64,000 nucleotides of DNA from Cloeon dipterum (GCF_949628265.1 NC_088787.1:6748501-6812500); one strand, 5' to 3'; shown: positions 48,501-61,375, counted from the first letter of the stretch. Notes: generated by a model not told the origin, from the sequence alone. Numbers and translations: made by a program.

Positions 48501-51500
48501 CAATTTCCCCCAACAGAAATTTCATTTTAGAAAAAGATTTCATTTTTGTAAGTGCACCTTGTGGGCCTTTTCGAGCGTCTCGGCGCCTTTGACCAGGATG
48601 CCGTTCTGGGCACCAACGCCCGTGCTGACCATGACGGCGGTCGGCGTGGCCAGGCCCAGGGCGCAGGGACACGCGATGGCCAGCACGCTCAGCGCGCACT
48701 GGAACGCGAACTGCACCACGTCCTCCTTGTCAGACAACTGCAGTCAAAATAATTAGATAAAAAATTATAACAAGTTTATTCAGATTGAAATTAATTATAC
48801 CTTGATTGGCAGGTAGGAAATGTCGATGAAGCCGGCGACAATCCAGCCGACCAGGGTGGCCAGGGAGACGAACAGCACGAAGGGAATGAAAAAAGCCGCG
48901 ATGTTGTCTGCAATCTTCTGGATCGGCGCCTTCGAGGTCTGCGCGTCCTCGACCAACTGCACGATTTGCGACAGCATCGTCATCTCGCCCGTGTGCGTCG
49001 CCCGCATCAACAGCAGCCCGTTCTCGTTAATCGACCCTCCAATCACCATCGAGCCTAAAATAGCAAATTTTAATTACAAAAAAATAAATAAAATCGCTTA
49101 TTTTAATTTATTTTATTCATTTTAGGTGATTCTTGTTCTATATTTATCTGCATTTTATAGATTTAACAAATATATAGGGCCGCATAATTATAAACAAAAT
49201 ATTTTCCAATTAAAATGATATATTATAAGGTAAAAAGGACAAAATAATAAAAAAATTCGACCTTTTGACTTGGCGACCGGCATGGACTCGCCGGTGATGA
49301 GCGACTCGTCGACCCTGGAGTTGCCGAGCAGCACCTTGCCGTCGACGGGCACCTTCTCGCCAGGGAGCACCTTCAGGACGTCGCCGGCCACGATGAAGTC
49401 GACGTACATCATCCTCTCTGACGTCACCTCCGCGTTCGGACCCAGGGTTATGAGATGGGCCTCACGAGGCGCCATCGAGAGCAGTTTTGAAAGGGCCTCG
49501 GACGTTTTCCCCTAGAACAAAATCGGAAAATTAAGAAAAAGATGTAAAATAGTCTCCCAGTAGGAGACATGAACGCACGGAGCGCGCAAGACCAAAAAAT
49601 ATATTTCGTCCGCTTATCTCATTTTAATAATTCGCAGAATATGAATTAACAGGGAAATTGGAGTAATACTTTAATATGATGAAGATAGGCCACGACATGC
49701 ATTATTTATTGATATGAAAGAATTAAAAAATGAAACAAATTATATTAATTGAATTTTAGGATTAAAAAAAATTAATTAAAAGTATCAAAGCGTAATTGGA
49801 GTTAAATTTTATTAATTATTTTTGCTCACCTTTGCAATACTTTCCAGCCATCGTCCGAGCGACACGAAGATGAAGAGCATGGGTGGCACGTCGAAGAAGG
49901 TCATCGACCTGGTGTGTCCTGCGGTGGCCATGGACAGGATGACCACCACCACCGAGTAGGTGTAGGAAATCGACGTGGCCATGGTTATCAGCACGTCCAT
50001 GTTGGTCAGTCCGTGTCTCAGGGCGAGCCAGGCACGCGAGTAGAAACGCCGCCCTCCAAAATACTAAAAAAATGGCACACTCAATTTTGTGTTTTGTTTA
50101 AAAATTAAAGTTTAATCATCGAATGGACATGATTTAATAAGTAATTATATAGATTTAGGATCTTTTTTGGCTGTGAATATTTTTAATTTTTGTCACCTGG
50201 ACAGGAGTGGAGAGCAAAAAGAGCAGCAGGTTCTCCGTGGACAGGCCAGGGAAAACGATTTCGTCTCCGTCACCATGGTCAGCCACCCACATGAAGTACA
50301 TCATCACCAGAATGGTCGGCACGCCGAAAAATACGCAGAGCAGAAAGGTTTTGCGCCACTTGGCCGACTCCTGAATTAAATAAATTCCCAATAAATAAAA
50401 AAGACCCGTTGAGAAAATACACTTATATAATAGTTTTTATTTTAAAAGTACCATTTGCTGGCAATAAATCTGCTTGGCGGACTTGACGATGGGCTCGACT
50501 GAGAAGCCTTCAGCCTCGAGCGCGTTGACGATTTGCCTGGCCGAGCAAGAGTCCAGACTGAATTCAAAGGTGCCCACCCTTGTGTCAGGGTCGAAAGCCG
50601 CTTTTGAAACTCCTGGCAGGGTCAGCACGCGGCTCTCGATCACGTCAAACGAACACGATGCATTCCCCATCAATGATATCTGAATTATAAAACTCTCTCT
50701 TGATTTTGTGAATTTAAAAAAAAGTATTTTATATTTTTAGCTACTCTTCATCGACTTCAAATTAATTAAATCAAAAGAAATGTGGACGTGGAGTACCATG
50801 AGCTCGAGAGAGGCCCTCTTTTTTCCTGCCTTGGCGTCCACCGTCGCCCTGTAGCCAATTGTAGAGATGACCTCGGCGATTTCCTCTGGGCTCACCAGTC
50901 TAGGGTCGTAAACAATCTCGGCCCGCCCGGACAGAAGCGCCACCAGGGCTTTGTCCACGCCTGCAGCACATGTTATTTGTAGTATAATTAGAAAAAAAAT
51001 ACTGAAGTAAAACGGGATTTTATTTAAATTTTATTTGAAAAAACAATAAGGACCAAAATGTATTTAAAATAAATTTCTATATAAACACGCGTTAGAAATG
51101 ATTATACCTCTCACTACACACCGAGCAAGCATAGCATTTAATTTACATTAAACATTTCATTTTAAATGTAAAAAGTATTTATATTATTAAAAATACAAAA
51201 AAAATAATTACCAGTGCATAGAGGTATTTTTTTATTTTCTGCTAAAAACATACAAAAATTTTGCTGCAATTTATATAATTTTAATTTTTTTGATTATTTT
51301 CAAATTAAATAGAATTAATCAATTAATGAAAATATTGATGCTCATTATTTATAAAAGCCGTTTTATGAGTTAAAAAATAAAAATAAATTTTTACGCTTCA
51401 CTTAATGGAATAACACGAGTAAAAGTTAGTTGTAAAGCTGCCTTGTCAGTTCAAATTTTAATCCATTATACCAGTTACATAAATAAAAAATAAAAAAATT

Positions 51501-52676
51501 GGCAGTTTTCTTTCTGCCACATAAAAAATTAAGATTTAAACAATTATTCAACCACGACGATGGTGCGAATTAAATTTTCAGAGAGAGAAATAAACGGGAT
51601 TTTATTGAATTTTCTTTGAAAAAACAATAAGAAGGACCAACTTAATATAATTATAATTAAGTTTTAGTTACAAAACAATTGAAATTTAATGCAGTTTCCT
51701 TTCATTCCTCTATGCATAGTGCGTGGTTGATTAAATTTCTGTAAAAATACGAAAAATGGCATTGCTCTAGCTCTATTTACTGATGAAGCTTCATTATTAC
51801 ACATGGAATTAAACAATATCGATTGCTTTGGTGCTACCCTGACGCCAGGATTCTAATTCTTACCTTGTCTGAGGGTCTCGTCTTACCTCGGGAGTGATCC
51901 CCCGCATGTTCCAAGGGAAAAATCAACCGATATTGTAAATATTTTTTAATGTCCAATTAAAACAAAATACTATTTTTCAATTTTTGACTCTTTATGTATC
52001 TCAAAAATCCAAGAGTTTAAATTTCCTGAAAATTTACAGGCATTCTAAATATCCTTAGGGCGACACTATTTAAAAATAAAAAAGCTCGAAATTTATCATT
52101 TAATGTAAAAATTGCTCAAATCAAATAAAAATAATTGCTAAAAAAGCTGTTGGCTGTCTAATAAAGACAGAGATTAATGTTCTTGCTTAATTAAAACAAT
52201 TTAGGAAGAGGCTCAGTTACCAATAAAACGGCAACACATTTTCCCGTTAAACTAGGTTATTTCAACATCTGCATTGCACCCTTACAAGATCTTAAAAAAA
52301 AATGCTGAACAAAAATTTCAAAATGGCAAATGACGAATTAATCTCTTGTGTAGACACCAAAATTATTAATAAATAAAATAATTGCTGGTGTATATTTAGC
52401 ATAAAGCCAATAATTATCTAAATTTCTTGATCTCCTTTTTATTATTATTGAATCAAAAACCAGATTTACAAGCAAGACACGATTTAAAAATGAACACGTA
52501 CCATGACACCTTTTTACATGATTTTCGATGGCCGCGACGCAGGAGGCGCAGGTCATGCCCTCGACGCGCAGGAAGCACTTGTCCATCTCACAGACCGGAC
52601 AGTCAGACAACTGGGGCGAGACTGCGATTGATTTTGCTCTGTAAATGCCGCTCCCAAGAGCAAACAATTTGCACAT
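45586..52676 (-). CDS. ATP7: ATP7-type copper-transporting P1B ATPase
   Basis: Pumps Cu(I) into the secretory pathway or out of the cell. Exons in transcript order: 52676-52502, 50960-50797, 50679-50452, 50370-50197, 50063-49830, 49511-49262, 49054-48801, 48737-48558, 48401-48242, 47304-47133, 47077-46851, 46578-46397, 46306-46148, 45994-45774, 45712-45586; phases agree, about 968 residues. Visible: HMA domain 1 with GMTCASC, a degenerate HMA domain 2, eight membrane segments, TGES, the CPC ion-binding motif ([13 protein letters not shown]), DKTGT, SEHP, TGDN and GDGVNDSP. Only two HMA domains are found. ATG 52676 is chosen because the frame is open from there into the HMA exon and ZMAT2 ends just upstream, but a spliced leader at the acceptor near 52622 is an alternative. 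Confidence 0.95.
51830..51930. other. Isolated GC-rich block in ATP7 intron 1
   Basis: About 100 bases (around GACGCCAGGATTC and GAGTGATCCCCCGCATG) stand out in a 1.5 kb AT-rich intron. I could not match it to a tRNA, snRNA or coding exon on either strand. It could be a SINE remnant, a regulatory element or an unknown structured RNA. Confidence 0.3.
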
Positions 52677-52880
52677 TCCTCAATGGCAAGCCGAGCCAAA
52701 CAAATGCAATAACAAAGATAAAGGCTACGGTTTCAATCAACACACATCGGCAGCTCATTTTTACAAGGTTAGCATTTATTCTTGACGCCGCACACACTGG
52801 ACATAAAAATCGTCTCTCATTTCTTGGATGAGTCAAAGTCTGAGAAGATAATGATGGCCTCTTCATGGTTCTCAATATTT

Positions 52881-54329
52881 TTATTTCTTTGCTGAGCCAA
52901 AGCCCGAGAAGCCCATAATGGCTGCCATGTCCGGGTCCACATCTTCGTCCTCCTCGAGCTTGCGTTTCCGTTCCTTCCTCTTCTCCTTTCGGTATTCTTT
53001 CAGCTTCTCCTCCTAAGGATGGTATTTATTTTTAGTCAGGGGACACTCAGTCCTCGATCACTATTAAAAAATTATATTTACATGTTGAATAAATAATATT
53101 TATTTTATTTAAGTGTTCAGCCAGCAAAGATGAATGGGGCTGCCCACTAAAGTCCGATAATTCGTTCCTGTCGCGTGAAAACGGTCCATCTCTTATCGTC
53201 GCATTTGTAAATAATGGTCCAGGGCCATTTATGCAGACGGTAATATTGGCCCTTTTCTGATAATTAATTTTCCTTGTTCATACATGAGCTAGACACCCAT
53301 CTCAGGAATTTTATGTAAATAATTGTCGGAAATCACTGACGAGCTAATTTTGCCGATTAAAATAATGGCCCTAGACCTGGACGGTAAAAAATTGGCCGTT
53401 TTTCCGTGGCACAAAGGAATAAAATCTTTAATGGTGTAAACCGCCTGATCGAGATGTGTATAGAACAAATAATAAAATTAATCTGCAGGCAAGAAAACTT
53501 TCGGACAAATCAATTTAAGCATCTAAAAATACCCTTAATGACATTTACCGTGAATTAAAAGCGAAATTTAAAAAAAAACCTGATTATGAGACAAAAGACA
53601 GTGTTCCTAAATTAATTTCTCACCTCCTCTCCGAGTTCTTTCAATTTCTGTTCAATGTCATACTCCTTTTTCTTCTCCTCCTTCTTCTTTTTCAACAACT
53701 CCAATCGACTTTTCACTTGGTCCACCGTCGACCGCTCAACCTTCATGGACATTCCCAAATTGCGCTGATCTAAATCTCGATTTTAGTACCTAAATCATCA
53801 AATTTTGATGTAAAACCTACGTTTTTTGCCGTTGATGTGGTCCAAAAAGTTGATAGAGTCCTTCACCACACAGTCGCAAACATTGCAGTAGTAACTGTTT
53901 CAGGTTAATTATTAAATTTCAATATTTGAATAATTTTTTTAGTTAAAACTAACCCTCCCGTTTGGGACGCTGGGGTGTTTTTGGTGATGACGACGCTCTT
54001 GCCCAGTTTGGATTCGAGGTCTACTTTATACTCTCTCCTCTTCAAAAGGGCCCGGTGCACTGGCTGGTTAAGTTTATCATTTTCCTCGGCGGTGATTTCT
54101 TCCCGAAGGCGTTCCAAGGCCAATCTTTCGTACTCATCGCGGTCCCACTTTCGTCTATGGTCGTCGGGCCGCATCTAAAATTCATTTTCAAATATTAGCC
54201 AAAGGAAAGAGGAACATGAAACGCCTGCTAATTCTTGGAGAGCACGTTTAGAGCAGTTTTAAAATTGATTTTAACACTTACCGATGCAGAAGAACCACTC
54301 CCACTGCCTCCAGCACCGTGTTGAGACAT
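52881..54329 (-). CDS. ZMAT2: ZMAT2 / Snu23, U4/U6.U5 tri-snRNP zinc-finger protein
   Basis: Spliceosomal B-complex component. Exons 54329-54282, 54174-53954, 53894-53821, 53769-53624, 53012-52881; in phase, 206 residues, matching the family (about 199). The core block is unmistakable: [30 protein letters not shown], then the matrin-type C2H2 finger [19 protein letters not shown] followed by [14 protein letters not shown], a lysine/glutamate-rich coil, and the C-terminal MGFSGFGS. Only the short Ser/Gly N-terminus (exon 1, 16 residues) is variable. A polyadenylation signal on the minus strand near 52770 lies just before the presumed start of ATP7, so the two genes are tightly packed. Confidence 0.97.
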
Positions 54330-55117
54330 TTTTATGAATATTTGGACAATTTAGGCTCGAGAATAAGCTCAAACGAGCCCTTATTAGCAACCAGAAAGCG
54401 AGTTGGAAGTAGCTAAAATCGTCAAAATTCGGTCACCGTCCATTAACAAACAAACACCCACTACATAATGCAAAACAGTCAGTCAACACGACAACAAAGA
54501 ATGGAAAGTGGGGAGGGGATTTACAAGCTAGCCAACCGTAACAAGTTAGTCTCTTTTGAGAGACAACAAAAACACCAGAACTTTCAACACGGCGATTTTT
54601 TACCCAATCACAAAAAAACATTATAAAATTCGCTGATTATTTTTAATTAACATGATAATATTATCACTGTTTTCCCCCTATACTGTTTACTGTTAGATTT
54701 CATGAGGATGATTGCGGAATAATATGCGAAGATTCTAGATTGATACAAAGTGGGAAAACCCCATCTTATTGGCCAGCATACTGTGACGTAATTGGAGGCT
54801 GCGCCAATGAGCAACTATCATCGTGGGAATGAGAATCTTGCAAAAATCGCACTTTAAATATGGCCGTCCGAATCCCGAGTGGGTGTGCCGTTCTGAATGT
54901 TGTGACTACATAGTTATCAAAAAATTTACTGATTGTGCTGTGGAACCGACAAAGTGGAGCTGTAATATAATTTTCCTGTTTCCGGTAAGTCTCCAGTGAT
55001 GAATTCGTGATTGTTGTTTGAAGGGCCGAAATTGTGGGACAGCGAAATCAGCTGACAATGAGTCGAAAAATAAACAATCTGTTTTCCCGCTGCAGGCTTT
55101 GATTTCGTCCAGCCGAG
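54330..55117. promoter_or_regulatory. Divergent promoter region between ZMAT2 and FHIP
   Basis: The two genes are transcribed away from one another across about 790 bases, so this is a shared upstream region. GCCAATGAGC near 54803 and TTGGCCAG near 54770 are CCAAT-like elements. A CTGCAG acceptor near 55094 indicates an upstream non-coding FHIP exon. No other gene is supported. Confidence 0.5.
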
Positions 55118-58100
55118 ATGAACTGGCTGCGAAACAGCCCCATCAGGGTGTCTCTGAGGGGCAGGGGCACCACCTCGTCGCCGCCTAAGGAGTGCGACCC
55201 GGCAGCCTGCTTCGACAGCTTCAAACACCACTGGCAACAGGCGCAGAACATCATCAATAAAATACAGGTTTAGAATTTTTACAGCTGAAATATTTATTAT
55301 AAAATTAACAGAAGTTTCCATGTTCTTAATTTAAAACAATATAAATCCTTATTTTCCACGCAGGGTGGCACGGAGGGTGCGACGCAGGATGACATTCTCT
55401 CCGTGGTGAACAACCTGGACCAAATGCAGACCCTTCTAGTGCTTGAGCTGAAGCGTGGCGGGCGCGAGGAGCGAGCCTGTCTCGACTTCCTGCTCAGCCA
55501 AAGCATTTTGGACCAACTGCTGACCTCGAGTTCGCTGACCGGCCTGTACAGTAACATCCTGCGCCTCGAGCAGCTCAAGGTTTACGAGATGCTGTTGACG
55601 CACGCGCCGCAGCAGCAGCTCCTGCTCACCCAGGAGCCCTTCCTGCGGCCCCTGCTGCGGCTGCTCACCTCCTGCATCAACGAGTGCTTCCCCGCCGACA
55701 TCGAGAAGCGGCTGATTTTGCTGCTCAATCAGCTCTGTGTCTGCCTCACGCATAATCCCGAATACCTAGACCTCTTTTTCACGGAGAGCACCGGCCCGGG
55801 CAGGTGAGGAAAACAGGATTTTTAACCATGCACAGTCGGAATTTTTTAGAATGGGTAAAAACTGGAGCATTTTATTTAATTGATGAAGAATCATGTAAAA
55901 TCGTAAATTAATTAATACAAAATCTGGTATTGACCTGTTCAAAATCAAAACAGTAAATTTTATCAAAAGCTCAATACAGTTAACTTAAACGGCCTTTGTT
56001 TTGTTTTCGTGACAGTTGAAAATTAATTTAAAAGCTTGATTTTCCCCCATAAATCAGCCATTCTTTTAATATTATAAAAATTAACCGTTATAGGTGAGAT
56101 TAAAATTTTCCTTAATGAAGTATTTTGACAAATCGCAGTATTTCAGATACAAATTTGACTGGCTGGTGAAAATGATAAATTTTGTGTAGTTAATGTCTCA
56201 TTTTTAACCAGTGGAATATTTCCAGGTTTGTGATATTCTCTTTGCTGGTGCCGTATGTGCATCGAGAAGGAGGTGTTGGGCACCAAGCCAGAGACGCAAT
56301 GCTCCTGTGCATGGGTCTGTCCAAGAAAAACGAAGCGCTCGCCTCCTACATTGCTGACAAGTCCAATGTCTGTCCGGTATGTAATTCTTTAAAAGACGGT
56401 TTATAATTGGTTCATGTCCTTGTTGTTACCAATTTTTATTTTTATTTCGATTGGAATTGGGTTAACGGCGTAGATAACGTGATTTTAATGCCTTTACTTC
56501 CTTGATAAAAAGATTAAATTACCTATATATGCTGAATAAATATTTTTGATCTAATTCTATAACAAATAAACCTTTTTTTCTTCAGGTGTTGGCGACTGGC
56601 CTGAGCGGCTTGTACTCGCGGCTACCGCGGAAGCTGCTGATTGAGTCTGAAGAATGGCACTGCTTCACGCCGGACGACGTGATCGAGCTGCCTGAGCTGA
56701 CACATTTCCTTGCCTCGCTCGAGTTCTGCAATGCAGTGGTCCAAGTGGCTCATCCGCTGGTGCAGGCGCAAATGCTCGAGTTTGTGCACCACGGCTTCCT
56801 GGTGCCGGTTGTCGGGCCCGCCCTGTTGCAGGTGCGTACCTTCCGCAGCCGTCCAAGGCCAGACAGACTCGTTTTTAACTGCTGTAGCAGCTCGTTTTTA
56901 CTAAAAATTGATATTAATAACCAAATTGGATGGGTTTAGCAATATTCAACTGAAATAATCGATAGTTTTCTACTTTTTGAAAGGAAATTTTTGACTGATT
57001 GGTTCTCAAATTAAAATGTATTTCTATAAAAACGCCGTTTTAAGTGGAGTGATAGTGAATATTTATTTTAAAAGTGATAATTCTGACCTGGTTACACCCT
57101 ATTTTTTAGCAAAGGAAATTAATTGCTTCCGGGGTGAGAAAAATTATGAAAATTTAATAGTGAAAAAATAAAAATTAGTACTTTTTAGTCTTGAATTTTT
57201 TTCTTAAATTGCAGATTTTCAAAGGTGGTCTGTGTTTGGCCTCATTAAAATTCAGCAGTTGATAGTAGCGTCAAAAACTGCCTATATTCAGAAAGCTGAA
57301 TAAATTTCCAGTTTTTTCCCAATAAGCAAATTTTTCTAAAAAGTCGTCTGAAAATTTTGAACCTTAAATTATTTTTGGGAAAAATCGAATACCCAAATTT
57401 AATTTAATTAATTCGACTATCATTCCTCTTTAAACGATATAGGTACTAAAATCAGAAAATTTAAATAACTGTCAAGGTAAAAAAAACAAGACTCAGATAT
57501 TGTTTTGACATGATAACTCTTCTCAAATTGATTTTTATGGCAGGAAATGCGGATAATTTGTCCCATCCCTATAATGTAATTCTGATTCTGATTCTCTGCG
57601 TTTGTGTGCCGTAAGGACTCGGAAGCCTTCTCAATAGCCAGTTCAGATCCTACCGTCCAGAGGGTTAGTCTGCATGGATGGTGTTTTCGGCATGGTTTTG
57701 ACCCCAGTTTTCGCTTCCATTGCAAATTCCTGCCCCGTAATCCCTGAGTGTACAGTACTGAACCGGTGCATGGCTCATTTCTTCGGTCACTTACGCTGGA
57801 GTCACGGTTTCCACGGCTGATTTTAATCATGTAAATTGATAAGAAAAAAATGAATTAGGTCAGGATCTATTGGATTTTGCAGCCTTGGAACTACAGTTTT
57901 ATTATTTTCTTTCCAAACCCTTTCCCTCTAATTGGATTTCGCTGTTTATATTACGCTAGAGGTAGAGGTCTGCTTCAGGTTTTGCAAGGCAAGGCGGTTG
58001 AGACCTCTGGCTAGAAGCATGGAAATAATGCAAGGTCCTTGTTTCTGTGGGTTTCATTGTGTACATAATACAATTTTTACACCCCATCAAACCTACAATT

Positions 58101-61100
58101 ATTTTGATCGCTTTTCTAAATTGGATCGCACGACTTGCAGAATATGGTGGAGGAGTTGGTCACGTCCACCGCCTACCTGGAGCTCTTTCTTCGAAGCATT
58201 TCCGAGCCGGGCCTGCTGAAGGTGTTCCTTCGATTCATCGTGGTTGACCATTACGACGGCGAACGCGTCATTGACAAGCTCATCTCCAGGCTCGCCGGCA
58301 AAACACAGGTACAAATAAATTAAATTGTCAATTTGTTCTATGTAATTTTTATTTTAAATGCATTACAAATTAGTGAAAGAGCGGGGGTGATTTTAGGACG
58401 AAAAAACAGTTGGTAAAGTGCCAAAAGGTTCGCGACAAGTGGCCCTGGAACTGGAACCGACCTCAGGGTGGGGTACCCTGAAAAATGTGTTGTTGGTGGA
58501 AGTCAAAATGGGTCGAAAAATACGCTAAAAACGCATCATTTCTCGTCTACATGGGATGAAGAGTTTCTTGAAATTTTTATTGATTTGAGTTTTTCAAAAA
58601 TTCGGACCTTTGAAAAATCGTGGTAATTCGAAAAATGCTCCGAGTTTGGAAAACCACACACGGGAGGACGTGCCCCACCAAGGAGCATCGACTGGCGCAG
58701 GAATTAGACACTTTTCCCATTTAAAGACGATTAAAAATAAAAGATTCAATTGAAGCCAAAATTAAAATAAGTAGCAGCACAAATTTTTGAGAAAAGTGGT
58801 TGAAAAGTTTGCATGCTTTTCAAATGGTGAGGACTGTCTCCTTACTTGAAATCCTATTTTATATCACAACAAAGAGTTTTCCTAAAATGTTACATGTTCT
58901 GTTGGACAGATCTCGACGACAAGAATCGAAATCTGCCAAGAAAATTAAAAAAATGAACAAGTTCCTTTTTTATTATGGAAATTTTCCATTTTCGCCCTTT
59001 ATCAATCCTCGAATTGAATTAAAATATTTGTCTTTCCTCAATTTTTAGTTGTGCATGGTGACAATTTCGCTGTTCAACACACTAATCGGTCTGCACTGCG
59101 AGGACGTGATGCTGGAGCTGGTGTTCAAGTACCTGACGTGCTGCTCGCACGTGATGCTGTCGCAACGCAAGCGAATCAAGGACATGGACGTCTACTGCCG
59201 CAGCGCCGAGCGCCTGTTGGCGTTGTCAGTGGCAGTGCCGCGGCGCCGCAAGACCAACTCCTCTTCCTCCTCGTCGGGAGGCTCGCTCTCGAGTCAGTCG
59301 AGCCAGTCTCTGCGGCACGTGAGTTTGCACGGCGACTTCGGCGCCTATTTGGCAACTGCGCGCGCTTCCATTGCGGCCACCTGGCTGGCGTGCGGCGCCT
59401 GGACGCACGCGTACGACGGCGAGAGTCCGCCGCCGCGCGCCGCACTCGTCCTGCCCACCGACTCGAACCGCAACCTCGCCCAAAAGGCCACCGAGGAGAG
59501 TTTGGCTTCGGTCAGCAGCGGATACCACAGCCTCCAGCCTGATTCCGAGGTCAGAGAGGACAGTCCCCTAGTCACTAATAGGTCGTCGGCACCCTCTTTT
59601 CACTCCACGCCTGACATAGGTGCGTTTAATTGGACTTTTCAACAAGTTTTGTATTTTTTGGTCTTGACACTGGCGCCTCATGCATGAGAATATGAAAAAT
59701 TTAGTAGAAAATCCAACTTTTCCAGCGTGTTAAATTATTAACGAAGCTTGGATTGTTTCAGGCCCTTTCCTGGACCTGCTGCTTAGACAATTAGAAAACA
59801 TGATGACCAACAGTGTGTACCTGAACCTGCAGCTGACAGGGCTGATTTCAAGGCTGGCCGCGTTTTCGCAACCCTTGCTGCTGTCGCTGCTCCTCAACCA
59901 CTCCCTTGTCTTCCAGCCGAGCGTCCGCTCGCTCTTCCAGGTACTCTTAAATTCTAAAATGAAAATAACAGAATCTTTGATTAAAACTTTAACTTTGTGT
60001 AGAATTCCTAGAAAAATGTTTATAAAAATAAAATAGGACAAGAATTTCTGCTTATATTTCCATCTGGCGAAGCTCCAAAGTAATTTTTCAACTGATTTTT
60101 AACAATTTATTAAGTTGCTTTGTAAATTTACTTTCTTTTTTGTTAGTTTTCCCGAACCTTGTAAAATACCTGAAATTTTCTTTTGTTCTGCTTTTTTCTT
60201 TATTAATGTTGTATAAGCCCTTAGTGTTCGAAGCCGCCAACAGATGGCGCGACCGTGTACTTTAGTTTTTAATTTTAAGGCACTTTTCGCTGCGATTTTA
60301 GACTTAATCTTGCTACTGTGCATTCTTCACGTAAAATAATTTCTTTTGACGTGCTGAAAACCAAAATTGGTCCAGCCAATCGTCGTAGAATCGTGAAAAA
60401 CTGTGTTTAAAATTTATTAAATCTTTTCCCACGTTTCTATGGCGAATGGCTGGACTGATTTTGGTTGTCAGCACGTCAAAATAAAGAAAATGAAGAGAAG
60501 AATGCACATTGGCAGGATTGAAATTGAAATCGCAGCGGAAGTGACTTTAAAATTAATTTTAATACCAAAGTATACGGTGGCGCCACCTGTGGGCGGCTTT
60601 GTACACTAATGGCTCGATAAGGATGTGTAATTTAACGGTGCCGATTTCAGGTGTTGGGTTCGTTGAAGCAGCGACTAGACGCGTACTTAAACATGCACGA
60701 CAACGTGGAAGAACTGCTGCTCGAGGCGAGACTCTTTCTTGTCTGTCGAGAAGAGACCCTAGCCAACGCCAAGAGACACCCCCACGAGCCTGCCGCCTCC
60801 ACGTACGCCCCCAGCACCAACGGGACCAGCAGGAGAGGCACCTCTATTGCTGATTCTTCTTTCAAAGGCTAGCAAAAAAATACAAAACCACTTTGAATGG
60901 TTTTTAATAATCGATTTTAGGAGAGGCAAAAAGACTGAGCATTTCCTCTGCACTGTCGGTGCTGAAAAGGGCGACGCAGGGTGCGTTTTCCCCTGTTCGA
61001 GAGCAGCCTGCCATTGAGTACAGCGTCAATGGTTTCAGGTAACAAACAGAACGTTTATTAAAAAAATATTTAGGAGGCTTAAAATAGAAATTTTTTAAAC

Positions 61101-61375
61101 TTTTCTCAATAAATCACTGATTAATTGCAGGTTTTCAACGTTTAAAAAATCAGTGATAATTCGGTAACAAAATTGCCTAAACTCCTAATTTCCTTTCCTC
61201 AATTAATCATTCCCTCTGATTATTGTGTTGCAGGCTGGCAAAGAGGGCGGAAAACAGCGAGTTGAAGAATGTTGTTCTTTGTGCTGTGCTTTTCGACGAG
61301 TGGCTCAAAGAACTAGCAGCTTTGGCTCTCGAGCATGTTGCCAGCCACCAAGCAGTTCCTCCGCCTGAAAAATAA
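55118..61375 (+). CDS. FHIP-family protein (FTS and Hook-interacting; FAM160 family)
   Basis: Subunit of the FTS-Hook-FHIP complex, which links cargo such as endosomes to dynein. Exons 55118-55267, 55364-55803, 56226-56376, 56586-56831, 58141-58308, 59049-59619, 59762-59940, 60651-60867, 60921-61038, 61234-61375; phases agree, 793 residues. Family-type phrases are present: an N-terminal CFDSFKHHWQQAQ, the helical-repeat core (LDQLLTSSSLTGLY, EWHCFTPDDV, HYDGERVIDKLISRL), a Ser-rich disordered insert in exon 6, and a conserved C-terminal block (NVVLCAVLFDEWLKELAALA). The intron between 60867 and 60921 appears to use a GC donor. Which FHIP subfamily (FHIP1 or FHIP2) is not settled; FHIP1 fits better. 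Confidence 0.88.
57044..57429. mobile_element. Family A element (about 386 bp) in FHIP intron 4
   Basis: Ends GTGGAGTGATAGTGAA and CTATCATTCCTCT are inverted and flanked by TTAA (57040-57043 and 57430-57433). The interior shares ATTAATTGCTTCCGGGGTGA with the copy at 4923-6035. Confidence 0.75.
58690..58960. repeat. Truncated family B element in FHIP intron 5
   Basis: Shares GCTTTTCAAATGG, GACTGTCTCCTTACTTGAAA and GGACAGATCTCGACGA with the MITE at 23244-23680, but the terminal repeats are not recognisable. Confidence 0.65.
60215..60620. mobile_element. Snap-back MITE, family C, in FHIP intron 7
   Basis: Near-complete palindrome of about 400 bases: GCCGCCAACAGATGGCGC at the left end, GGCGCCACCTGTGGGCGGC at the right, and TTTGACGTGCTGAAAACCAA pairing with TTGGTTGTCAGCACGTCAAA in the middle. 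This is the most complete uninterrupted copy in the window. Its right end lies about 30 bases from the acceptor of exon 60651. Confidence 0.85.

Noticed and set aside
51830-51930. U1/U5 snRNA or tRNA gene in ATP7 intron 1
   Set aside because: No match to the conserved 5' end of U1, the U5 loop or tRNA A/B boxes on either strand.
59051-59571. Alternative-frame ORFs over FHIP exon 6
   Set aside because: Shadows of the Ser-rich exon; the FHIP frame carries conserved residues and fits both splice junctions.
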